Source: SIAQ01 sp963767835
GTDB lineage: Bacteria > Planctomycetota > Planctomycetia > Gemmatales > Gemmataceae
DNA length: 64,000 bases
Assembly (NCBI GenBank): GCA_963767835.1
Contig: CAVYFY010000006.1
Coordinates: 124,001 to 188,000 of the forward strand
Direction of reading: 5' to 3'
In this document: positions 8,244 to 16,629 of the stretch, piece by piece
Layout of the letters: every line of letters begins with the position of its first letter
How positions within the stretch are numbered: position 1 is the stretch's first letter
The notes under the pieces: model-generated
Told to the model about the DNA's origin: nothing
Seen by the model: only the letters and a program-made list of their open reading frames with translations
The model's database searches: none
Translations under genes and position numbers: made by a program

Positions 8244-9600
8244 TCACTTTAGCCGAATATCGAGACTCGCCGAGTGTGCCGTCAATCCCTCCACCGCGGC
8301 CAGCACGCGCACGTCATTGGCGAGCGCTTCCATGCCTTTTTGCGTGAAGCTCAGCACGCTCGAACGCCGCAGGAAATCGTTGGCGCTGAGGCCGCTGGCG
8401 AAGCGGGCGGTTCCTCCCGTCGGCAGCACGTGCGATGGGCCGGCGGCGTAATCGCCCAGGGCGACCGGGGCGAAATGGCCGACGAAGATCGCTCCCGCGT
8501 TTTCTATTTTATCGACCAGCCGATCCGCGTTGTTGGTCGCCAGGTGCAAATGTTCGGGCCCGATCCTGTTGACCCACGCAATCGCCTGCCCCGCATCGCG
8601 GGCCAGCACCAGAGCGCCGAAGCGCTCCAGGCACGCTCGCGCCAACTCTCCGCGCGGCAACATCGCCAACTGCCGGCCGAGCGCGGCTTCGACTTGATCC
8701 AGCAATGGCTCGTGCCAGGTGATCAGGATGCTGCTGGCCGGGTCGTGCTCCGCCTGAGCGATCAGGTCGGCGGCGACATATTCGGGTGATGCCGATTCGT
8801 CCGCTAACACCACGATCTCGCTCGGGCCCGCCAGGCAATCGATGGCGACCTGGCCGAAGACGAATTTCTTCGCCAGCGTCACAAAGATATTGCCCGGCCC
8901 AACGATCATGTCCACCGCCGGCATTCCCTCGACGCCGTAGGCAAGCGCCGCCACCGCCTGAGCGCCGCCGACCCGATAGACTTCGGTGATGCCGAGCTCT
9001 TTGCAGGTCGCCAGCAGGGCGGGATTGCTCGCGCCGGTCTTGGTCGGCGGCATTACCAGGGCAATTTCGTTCACCCCTGCGGCCTGCGCCGGGCAAACCG
9101 TCATCAGAATCGTTGATGGATACGCCGCCCTCCCGCCCGGCACGCAGACACCGACGCGCCGCATGGGCCGATAGCGCAGCCGCAATTCGTGATGATCGCG
9201 CTGCGAAAGGATGGCGTCGCGGTGGACCAGGCCCAACTGAAAGGACAGCAGATTCTTGCGAACTCGCCGGATCGTTGCCAGAAATTCAGGATCGGCGCTC
9301 TTGTGGGCGGCGTCGATTTCCTCGGCGCTTACCTGAAGCGTTTCCGGCGTCAATTCCACCTTGTCGAGCTGGGCGGTGTAGCGCAATCAGCGCAGGCAGG
9401 CCGTCGCGCCGCACGTCGCCGCAAATCCGCTCGACGACTTGCGCCGGAGTCAGCGCCGCACCGAATACCGCCTCCGTCAAAGCTCGGCCGTGGGGCGACA
9501 CGACGTCCGCTTGGAGGCTCAATTGACGGCACAGTTGCTGCAGTTGCTCGGCAGCGTCGGCGGCAGTGTAGGCGATCCGCCGCATGGTGAAACTCGCCAT
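8244..9600 (-). CDS. hisD: Histidinol dehydrogenase, frameshifted
   Basis: Zinc- and NAD-dependent enzyme that oxidises histidinol to histidine in the last two steps. The first frame starts MASFTMRRIAYTAAD at 9600, with GAGG 9 nt upstream. At about 9382 one extra base moves the gene to the frame ending at 8244; removing it gives a continuous GLPALLRYTAQLDKVEL. Zinc-ligand and active-site regions are present: AQAEHDPAS, NRIGPEHLHL, GDYAAGPSHVLPTGG and the late His in GLTAHSAS. Restored length is about 451 residues, slightly above the usual 430. The break in an otherwise perfect enzyme suggests a sequencing error. Confidence 0.93.
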
Positions 9601-9711
9601 GAAAACCATCCTCAATTCTCGTTTTCGCTCCATCCCTCGAAGCGCATCAGGTGTGAACTATACGGCGTATTCGTGTCGATTGCAAGGAAATGGCGACCTG
9701 GACCGCGAATT

Positions 9712-9781
9712 GGCGAGCCGAGTCCCGTAAGGGGCCGGTTTCCGATGCAAGGAACCGGCCCCTTGCGGGGCTCGGCTCGCC
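9712..9781. repeat. Inverted repeat, 29-nt arms, same family as 1525-1602
   Basis: Arms 9712-9740 and 9753-9781 match except at two positions around a 12-nt loop. The arm starts GGCGAGCCGAGTCCCGTAAG, nearly the same as the arm at 1525. It lies in the 342-bp gap between the divergent hisD and the secreted-protein gene. No other gene is visible in that gap; a TACAAT at 9830 could be a -10 box for the plus-strand gene but has no good -35. Confidence 0.88.
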
Positions 9782-9942
9782 CGCAGATGAATTCCGCGTA
9801 AGCGTCTCGCTTTCGCGATTCATCCGTGCTACAATTCCATTGTCTCGAATGCTGCTTCCCGTTCTCCCCCCGGCAGCATCGGCCAACTCCCCTCTTGCGT
9901 ATCCATTCGTCCGTTCCATTCCTTTGCAAAAGGAGAGAAGTC

Positions 9943-10821
9943 ATGCTGCGTGCACATCGGACCGGGGCGGTTGCTCTGGTTCTCGGCCTGGGCTGCTGGA
10001 TCGCGTCGGAATCCGGCGCCGGGGCATCTCCCGGCAAGGAGCCCGGCTCCGCGAAACAGGGGCATTCCCATCCATCCGGAGCATCTACCAAAACCGTCAC
10101 CTCCCCGCATTCGGCAGCGTCGGCCAAATCGCCGGGCGCCGGGAACCACGCCGATCTCGGCATCGGCAAGCACTCCGGATTCGTGAATGGCCTGGAACAC
10201 AAGCTCGAACGGGAAGAAGCCGAAATCAGCCGGCTCGAGCGATCTCTCGACAATCTTCTCGACGGCGCCGACGACGGAGGTCCATCATTCGGCTCCCAGG
10301 GCTCGCCTTCCGGTTCAGCGCCGATTTCATCCTCGGGTGCTCCGTCCAACTCGAATGCGTCGGCCAACCCGACGAATCCGTCCCAGCACCACCATCGGCA
10401 CGGACACATGTGGCGCGGCATGGAACTGGCCCGCCTGATGCACGATATGGCAAGCGAGGAACGGACGCTCGCACGCCAGGAAGGGAACCTGGAACGGCAG
10501 TTGACCAGCTTGCGCGATCAGGAAAGAAACCTCCGGAACCTGCACACGGCCGGCCAGAAAACGGGCTCGCATCACTTCGCGAATCAAGAGCAAGCTCGCA
10601 ACGGGAAATCGAACCACACCGAGACTCGCTCCGCCAAATCCGGCGAGCACATACCCAGAATTACGGGCCAAACGAACACCGGTCACGCTGCCGGGCAGAA
10701 CCAAAGCAATCATCTTCATGCCGGTTCGGGTTCTCCAGCCGGCGGCCACTCCTACGCTCTCTCCGCAGCCCGCGGCGTCGGCAAAAAGATGAACGGCCAT
10801 CCCGTCAAAAATCACCATTGA
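9943..10821 (+). CDS. Secreted His/Ser-rich protein with coiled coil
   Basis: A 292-residue exported protein starting MLRAHRTGAVALVLGLGCW at 9943 with an AGGAGAG ribosome site. A signal peptide is followed by a low-complexity Ser/Pro/Gly/His region. Two charged helical segments (GLEHKLEREEAEISRLERSL, and later ASEERTLARQEGNLERQLTS) look like coiled coils and flank a disordered stretch with HHHRHGH. The C-terminus ends in His-rich NGHPVKNHH. Histidine clusters might bind metal. No family recognised. A hairpin terminator follows at 10835. Confidence 0.75.
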   Translation: MLRAHRTGAVALVLGLGCWIASESGAGASPGKEPGSAKQGHSHPSGASTKTVTSPHSAASAKSPGAGNHADLGIGKHSGFVNGLEHKLEREEAEISRLERSLDNLLDGADDGGPSFGSQGSPSGSAPISSSGAPSNSNASANPTNPSQHHHRHGHMWRGMELARLMHDMASEERTLARQEGNLERQLTSLRDQERNLRNLHTAGQKTGSHHFANQEQARNGKSNHTETRSAKSGEHIPRITGQTNTGHAAGQNQSNHLHAGSGSPAGGHSYALSAARGVGKKMNGHPVKNHH

Positions 10822-10834
10822 TCCAACGACATCG

Positions 10835-10864
10835 GCCCCCTCATCCCGGCAATGAGGGGGCGTT
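10835..10864 (+). terminator. Hairpin terminator
   Basis: GCCCCCTCAT (10835-10844) pairs perfectly with ATGAGGGGGC (10852-10861) over a 7-nt loop and is followed by a short GTTT. The T-run is weak, so termination may be partial. It separates the secreted protein gene from the next gene at 10894. Confidence 0.6.
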
Positions 10865-10893
10865 TCCCCAAGCCTCGTCTTCCAGGAGTGAAC

Positions 10894-11493
10894 ATGGAAT
10901 CCACCACCGCCCCGGCTCCGTCTCAAACCAAATCCGATAGCCCGGCCAGGCCACTCATTCTCGCCGCCGTAGTTTTTCTCACGGCGGCCGGCGTCTCATT
11001 CATCTTTTTGCGCAATTCCGCGTCCGAATCGGCGGCCCAGCCACGCCACAAACCGGTCTCCACTGCCGCTCGCGACGACAACCAAGCGCAGAGCGAATTG
11101 CAACGCGAACGCCTGCTCGAAAGCGTCGGCAGCGTCAGTTCCATTTACCTGTACCAGAGCTATCTCAACGTCGGCCTCATTGCAGATGGCGTGAAGAACG
11201 ACACGTACACCAAGGAAGAAGCCGGCGAGCTGCTGAACACCATCGTGACGCTGTTGCAGACCGTCGATGCCCAGATGCAAAAGCTCGAAAACATTGGACT
11301 TGACGAAGAAGAAGTGGCCGCGGTCAAGCAGGTTCGCAACATTTCCGGGTCCATCAAGGCCCAGACAATTCATTTGCAGAACCACTGGAAAACGGGCGAC
11401 AAATTGAGCCTGGATCAATTCAACCAGTCCCGCCACGAGTCGTGGAACGAGCTTCGGACAGTGCTTCGGCTGGCGGGCAAGGACGAGCCGTGA
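10894..11493 (+). CDS. Membrane-anchored hypothetical protein
   Basis: A 199-residue protein starting MESTTAPAPSQ at 10894 after an AGGAG site. A disordered start is followed by one transmembrane helix (LILAAVVFLTAAGVSFIFL, about residues 21-40). The outer part is helical and acidic (QLQTVDAQMQKLENIGLDEE type sequence) with no catalytic motif. The open frame extends to 10852 but runs into the terminator stem, so the later start is preferred. Function unknown; topology suggests a periplasmic four-helix-like domain. Confidence 0.72.
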   Translation: MESTTAPAPSQTKSDSPARPLILAAVVFLTAAGVSFIFLRNSASESAAQPRHKPVSTAARDDNQAQSELQRERLLESVGSVSSIYLYQSYLNVGLIADGVKNDTYTKEEAGELLNTIVTLLQTVDAQMQKLENIGLDEEEVAAVKQVRNISGSIKAQTIHLQNHWKTGDKLSLDQFNQSRHESWNELRTVLRLAGKDEP

Positions 11494-11538
11494 GAAGGCT
11501 GAACTGAGCATGATATCGCCCCGTTCGCCTCGTGGCGC

Positions 11539-11676
11539 CTCGTTCCCCAACTCCGTTTGGGAACGCACGCCGGGAAACTCCGTTTCTCGAATCAACAGTA
11601 TGGTGAATTACGCTTCATGTCGGGAGTCGAAACGGAGTTTCGGGACGTGCGTTCCCAAACGGGGTTTGGGAACGAG
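11539..11676. repeat. Long inverted repeat, 48-nt arms
   Basis: Arms 11539-11586 and 11629-11676 are imperfect reverse complements around a 42-nt loop. The arm begins CTCGTTCCCCAACTCCGTTT. It lies between two genes that converge (stop at 11493 on plus, stop at 11684 on minus), so it could end transcription from both sides. Confidence 0.82.
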
Positions 11677-11683
11677 CGAAGCT

Positions 11684-12751
11684 TCACTTTCCCATTGCCG
11701 CTTGTATTTGTCTTTCTTCCTCTTCGATGTAGATACGTGTTTGGATTCGCGCCACCAGCCGGCCGCCTTTTTGCTTGGTTTCGAGCGGCTGATGTTGCAA
11801 CGCCAGCAAAAATGACCCGCCGTCGGGCACGGTCCGCGTGAAAGACAACGCCAATTCCTTCATCGAAACCTCGTGCCCTATTCCTTCTTTGCCGTTACTG
11901 TCAAGGATCACCGCGAGCTTGTCGATGCCTTCGATTTCCGTACTCTTCTCGACAAACGTCAAGCGTACCCCGCGTCGATCAGAAAAAATTGTTACCCGAG
12001 CTCGAAGAGTCAAATTCTCTTCCACAATCTGCGGCTTACTCTTACCCAGACGCATTTGCAGCGGCGTCGGGAAGTAACGCGTTGTCTTGGTAAGGGAAAC
12101 GAGCAACCCTTCCGTTTTTTCCTTGATCTTGAAATTCTCGACGGTTGCAAGCGGAACCTGGCGATCGAGTTGAGCGAACAAAGACTCGCCGGCTGGTTTT
12201 TGTTCGGGTTCCTTTTTTCGGGCGATCTGGCCGAGCCATTCTCGCTCAAGTTCATCGAGTTCCGCCTTGGAGTGCCAATTGTTGTTTATCCTCTTGTAGA
12301 AATCCTCATCAACTTCGGAGAGCTTGACGCTGAAGAGAACATCAATGAGCGTGAATTTATGAGGTCCGCGCTCGTCGTTCTCAATTCGTTCGATGCCGAT
12401 CCGGGCCCAATCGCGAATATCTTCGGACGGATGCTTGCTCAACCATTCAAGCACCTCTCGGCCATCCGGATCGCCATCCAGAAGGCGCGGCCATTGCGGT
12501 TCGGGCAGAAAGACTTGCATCCAGCGAGGAAGGCGTGAAGGGCGAGTGTACATCCTTGCCGTGCGCCATTCCGGGTCGTTCGTTTCCCATTGCTCAATTT
12601 CACCGGACCAATACGACGCGGGCCGGCCTTCATAAAATGGCTCGCCAACCAGCCAACCGCGCCCCACCCGGGTGACGGCTTCATAGAAGATGCCGTACGC
12701 AGCGGCGAGCAGAGCGGCGAGAATCAGACTGCGACGAAGCCATCTTTTCAT
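11684..12751 (-). CDS. Membrane-anchored planctomycete hypothetical protein
   Basis: A 355-residue protein starting MKRWLRRSLILAALLAAAYG at 12751, preceded by GAGGA. One N-terminal transmembrane helix is followed by a large soluble domain. The segment GEPFYEGRPASYWSGEIEQW resembles a motif I recall in multicopy Gemmataceae proteins. The last 130 residues (LTLRARVTIFSDRRGVRLTF onward) look like a beta-rich domain. No enzyme motif found. It is convergent with the gene ending at 11493. Confidence 0.72.
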   Translation of the reverse strand: MKRWLRRSLILAALLAAAYGIFYEAVTRVGRGWLVGEPFYEGRPASYWSGEIEQWETNDPEWRTARMYTRPSRLPRWMQVFLPEPQWPRLLDGDPDGREVLEWLSKHPSEDIRDWARIGIERIENDERGPHKFTLIDVLFSVKLSEVDEDFYKRINNNWHSKAELDELEREWLGQIARKKEPEQKPAGESLFAQLDRQVPLATVENFKIKEKTEGLLVSLTKTTRYFPTPLQMRLGKSKPQIVEENLTLRARVTIFSDRRGVRLTFVEKSTEIEGIDKLAVILDSNGKEGIGHEVSMKELALSFTRTVPDGGSFLLALQHQPLETKQKGGRLVARIQTRIYIEEEERQIQAAMGK

Positions 12752-12979
12752 GGACCGGTCCTCGGGCAACCTCACCCCCACTCTCGAAGATAACCGGCTG
12801 GTGCAATCAACGCAAGCATTATTCACCTTCGCGCATTTCTGAAACCCGTTCTGCCCGGCGGCAGTATCCATTCATATACCATTCGGTAATCGTCTTCCGG
12901 CCCGCCGATTTTCTTTGACAAGCGGGATGCCGGGAGAATATAAACGGTTGATACACCACGTCTTTTGCGAGGGAAAGCC

Positions 12980-14598
12980 ATGCGAATCTCTCGGCTCTTC
13001 ATCATCGCGGTTGGCCTTGCGCTGCTCGGTGTCGGAACCGGCCGCGCCCAGGCCCCGAATGATGCCGCGGCACTGGCGGTAAAGATCGATCAGCATCTCG
13101 CCAAGCGTTGGTCCGCGGCCAAAGTAACGCCGGCCCCGCGCAGGATGACGCTGAATTCGTCCGCCGCGTCTATCTCGATCTGGCGGGCCGCATTCCCACG
13201 GTGGCTGAAACGCGCTCCTTTCTCGCGGACAAGAAGAACGACCGCCGGCAACAGCTGATCGAGCGCTTGCTGGCAAGCCCGCGCTACAGCACCCATTTCG
13301 CCGGCGTCTATCGTGCGCTCCTGATTCCCGAAGCGGGCAACAATTTCCTCGTCCGCTTTCAGCAAGGCAACTTCGAAGATTGGCTCAAAGAGCGGTTGGC
13401 TCGAAATGTCGGCTTCGATAAGATCACCCGCGATTTGTTGACCGCCCCGATCGGCAATGATGGCGCGCTCGCGGTATTCAGTCTCAATAATGGCCCTAAC
13501 CCGATGGCGTTTTATTCCGCCAAGGATTTTAAGGCCGAAAGCCTAGCCGCCGGCGCCGCCCGCGTTTTCCTCGGCGTTCGTGTCGAATGCGCTCAGTGCC
13601 ACAATCATCCGTTTGCCGACTGGAAAAAAGATCAATTTTGGGGCCTGGCGGCGTTCTTCTCCGGCATCAATTCGCAGCGCGCCGGCGATGTGCTGATTCC
13701 GGCCGCCGAAAAGCCGAACCAGCGGGAATTGAAAATCCCCGGCACCGAGACCGTCGTGCAAGCGAAATTCCTGGACGGCACCCAACCGGACTGGAACGAA
13801 TCGACGCCAACCCGCACGGTTCTCGCATCGTGGATGACATCGCGCACCAATCCCTATTTCGCCCGTGCCGCCATCAACCGCACCTGGGCCTATTTCCTCG
13901 GCACCGGCCTGGTCGAGCCAATCGACGACATGGTTGGGGCGGGCGCCACCGCGTCGCATCCAGAACTGATCGATTTGCTGACCCGGGAATTCACCGAGCA
14001 TGATTTCGATCTGAAATTCCTGATCCGAGCCATCACGCTCACCGAGGCCTACCAGCGCACCAGCGCCGGCACCGACAAAGGGGAACCGGCAGCTTTCGCG
14101 CGGATGCCATTGCGCGGCTTGGCGCCGGAGCAGCTTTTTGACAGCCTGGTGACGGCCACCGGTTTCCGCGGCGGCGACGGCAAGGAGAGTTTCCTCGACG
14201 CCATTTCCGGCAAAGCGTCCGCGCATGCGCAAATTCTCTCCAGGTTCGCCAACCTGACCGAACGGCCGACCATGGCCCAGACCTCAATCCTGCACGCCCT
14301 GACGTTGATGAACGGCAAGATCGTCGCCGATGCCACTTCGCTCGAAAAAAGCGAAACCCTGGCCGCCCTGGTGGACGCGCCATTCCTGAGCACCGCCGAC
14401 CGCATCGAAACGCTCTACCTAGCCGCCCTCTCGCGCCGCCCCTCGCTCAAGGAACTCGATCGCATGACGCGCTTCGTGGACGAAGCGGTGCGCGAAGCCG
14501 GAACGGGCGCCACGATGCGGAGCAAGGCGTACAACGATGCAAGCAGCGATGTTTTTTGGGTGCTGCTTAACAGCTCGGAATTTGCGTTGAATCATTGA
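12980..14598 (+). CDS. DUF1549/DUF1553 domain protein, frameshifted
   Basis: Secreted planctomycete protein normally paired with a DUF1501 protein. The start at 12980 (MRISRLFIIAVGLALLGVG) gives a signal peptide and has a GAGGGAAAG site. One base is missing near 13137; the reading then continues AQDDAEFVRRVYLDLAGRIP in the second frame to 14598. DUF1549 carries the haem-like motif CAQCHNHPF within RVFLGVRVECAQCHNHPF; DUF1553 follows with RAAINRTWAYFLGTGLVEP and ends LLNSSEFALNH. About 540 residues, short for the group because there is no N-terminal cytochrome domain. Function in the family is unproven. Confidence 0.88.
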
Positions 14599-14617
14599 TG
14601 AATGAGATGGATGACCA

Positions 14618-15256
14618 ATGGGCACGCCGATTCAACAATTCCAGGACAACACCCAAGGTTGGACGGCCCAAACCGTCGGCATGGGCATGGACATCCTCGA
14701 CCGCATGGAGCGAACGGTGGCCAAAGTGCGCGAACGTTTGCTGCGGGCGACGGCGGCGCTCAATCATGCCGGGATGCCTTATGCCGTGGTCGGCGGCAAT
14801 GCCGTGGCGTCCTGGGTCGCGACCGTCGATGAAGGAGCCGTCCGCAACACCCGCGATGTGGACCTCCTGGTCCGCCGCAGCGATCTGGCGGCCATCACGA
14901 CCGCCCTGGAGCAAGCCGGCTTCATCCGTGACGAATTGCTCGATGACGTGATGTTCCGCGATGGCGCCGACGGCAAACCGAGCGAGGCGATCCATCTGCT
15001 TTTCGCCGGTGAGAAGACGAGGCCCGATCACATGCTGCCGGCACCGGAGATTCAGACTGTCGATGACTCGGCCAACTACCGCGTCATTGTCCTCGATTCA
15101 CTTGTCGTGATGAAGCTGATGTCGAATCGGCGAAAAGATCAGGTTCATATCCTGGACCTGATGGGTGTCGGACTGATCGATACGACGTGGCTGCCGAAGC
15201 TGCCGCCGCAGCTGGCGGAACGATTGAAGCAGATTCTTGACACGCCCGATGGCTGA
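14618..15256 (+). CDS. Putative nucleotidyltransferase
   Basis: A 212-residue protein with a nucleotidyltransferase fold signature: MPYAVVGGNAVASWVA about residues 53-68, followed by RNTRDVDLLVRR, giving the GG and DxD pattern of the MNT/AbiEii-like superfamily. The rest is typical for proteins annotated as nucleotidyl transferases of unknown substrate. It starts 19 nt after the DUF1553 stop; MGMDILDRM at residue 22 is an alternative start. It interrupts the common DUF1549-DUF1501 neighbourhood. No paired HEPN or antitoxin-like gene is adjacent. Confidence 0.75.
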   Translation: MGTPIQQFQDNTQGWTAQTVGMGMDILDRMERTVAKVRERLLRATAALNHAGMPYAVVGGNAVASWVATVDEGAVRNTRDVDLLVRRSDLAAITTALEQAGFIRDELLDDVMFRDGADGKPSEAIHLLFAGEKTRPDHMLPAPEIQTVDDSANYRVIVLDSLVVMKLMSNRRKDQVHILDLMGVGLIDTTWLPKLPPQLAERLKQILDTPDG

Positions 15257-15273
15257 CAACAGGAGTTTTCCCC

Positions 15274-16629
15274 ATGACGCACGCATCCCTATCTCGCCGC
15301 GATTGGCTCAAGCTGTCCGCGGCCGGCGTTGTCGGTTATTCACTCTCCGGCTGGCTCGGGCAACTCGCTCAGGCAGCGGGCACTGATCCGCGGCGGCGGC
15401 GATCCTGCATCCTTTTGTGGATGAACGGCGGGCCGAGCCAGATCGACACGTTCGACCCAAAGCCGGGGCACGCCAACGGCGGACCGTTTCGCGAGATCGC
15501 CACCTCGGTGCCGGGCGTGCGCATCAGCGAGCATTTGCCCCGGCTGGCCCGCTCGATGAGCGACCTGGCGATCATTCGTTCGATGAGCACGCGCGAGGCC
15601 GATCATGGCCGGGCGACCTATCAGATGCGCACGGGCCATCTGCCGGGCGGGCCCGTGCTGCATCCGACGCTCGGTTCGTTGTTTTCCAAGGAGATCGGCG
15701 ACCCGGATGCCGAGTTGCCCAACTTCGTCAGCATCGCCCCTTACACGTTCTTCAGCCCGGCAGCGTATAGCTCCGGTTTCCTGGGCCCGCGCTACGCCCC
15801 GCTGGTGCTTGGCAACGATCAGCCGGCGCTGGTGCCGATCCCCGGGCAGCAGCAAAGCAATTACGAAAACGGCTTGCGTGTGCAGGATCTCGCCCTTGCC
15901 GAGGGCGTCACCGATCGGCGCTCGACGGCCCGCACGCGGCTGCTCGACGAGGTTGAAGGGGATTTCATCGCCAGCCGCCCTGCCCTGCCGGCGCAAAGCC
16001 ATCGCAGCGCCTACCAGCGTGCGGTGACGCTGATGCGGTCCAGCGCTGCCCGCGCCTTCGATCTGCACGGTGAGCCGGCCAGCCTGCGCGATCGCTACGG
16101 GCGCAATCTCTTTGGCCAGGGCTGCCTGCTTGCCCGCCGCCTTATCGAGCGCGGCGTGCCGTTCGTCGAGGTCTCGCTCGGCGCGGCCGAAAACCTGACG
16201 CTTGGCTGGGACACGCACATCGACAATTTCCAGGGGGTTCGCCGCCTGAGCGAAATCCTCGATCCCGCCTGGGCGACCTTGATGGAAGACCTGCGGGCGC
16301 GCGGCTTGCTCGACAGCACGCTGATCGTGTGGATGGGTGAGTTTGGCCGCACGCCGCGCGTCAACCAACAAGGCGGGCGCGACCACTGGGCCAACGCCTG
16401 GACAACGGTGCTGGCCGGCGGCGGCATTCGCGGCGGGCAGGCGTTCGGCCGCACCAGCGCCGACGGCAGCACGGTCGAATCCGAACGCTCCATCTCGGTC
16501 GCCGACTTCATCGCCACCATCGTCCGCCCGCTCGGCATCGATCGTGAACGGATCAACCTTTCCAACGTCGGCCGACCAATCCGGATTGTGGATGTCAATG
16601 CCACGCCGATTCAGGAGGTGCTCACATGA
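15274..16629 (+). CDS. DUF1501 domain protein with Tat signal
   Basis: A 451-residue protein beginning MTHASLSRRDWLKLSAAGVV, with a twin-arginine signal (SRRDWLKL), so it is folded before export. The sulfatase-like DUF1501 domain shows ILLWMNGGPSQIDTFDPKP near residue 46 and LIVWMGEFGRTPRVNQQGGR near 350. An AGGAG site precedes the start. It is 17 nt from the nucleotidyltransferase and overlaps the EF-hand gene by 4 nt (ATGA), so the block is one operon. Sulfatase activity is not shown for the family. Confidence 0.93.
   Translation: MTHASLSRRDWLKLSAAGVVGYSLSGWLGQLAQAAGTDPRRRRSCILLWMNGGPSQIDTFDPKPGHANGGPFREIATSVPGVRISEHLPRLARSMSDLAIIRSMSTREADHGRATYQMRTGHLPGGPVLHPTLGSLFSKEIGDPDAELPNFVSIAPYTFFSPAAYSSGFLGPRYAPLVLGNDQPALVPIPGQQQSNYENGLRVQDLALAEGVTDRRSTARTRLLDEVEGDFIASRPALPAQSHRSAYQRAVTLMRSSAARAFDLHGEPASLRDRYGRNLFGQGCLLARRLIERGVPFVEVSLGAAENLTLGWDTHIDNFQGVRRLSEILDPAWATLMEDLRARGLLDSTLIVWMGEFGRTPRVNQQGGRDHWANAWTTVLAGGGIRGGQAFGRTSADGSTVESERSISVADFIATIVRPLGIDRERINLSNVGRPIRIVDVNATPIQEVLT

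Noticed and set aside
9690..10940. A 416-codon open frame overlapping the secreted His-rich protein
   Set aside because: Starts within an inverted repeat, Arg/Pro/Ser-rich, no ribosome site; the 9943 gene has a signal peptide and AGGAG.
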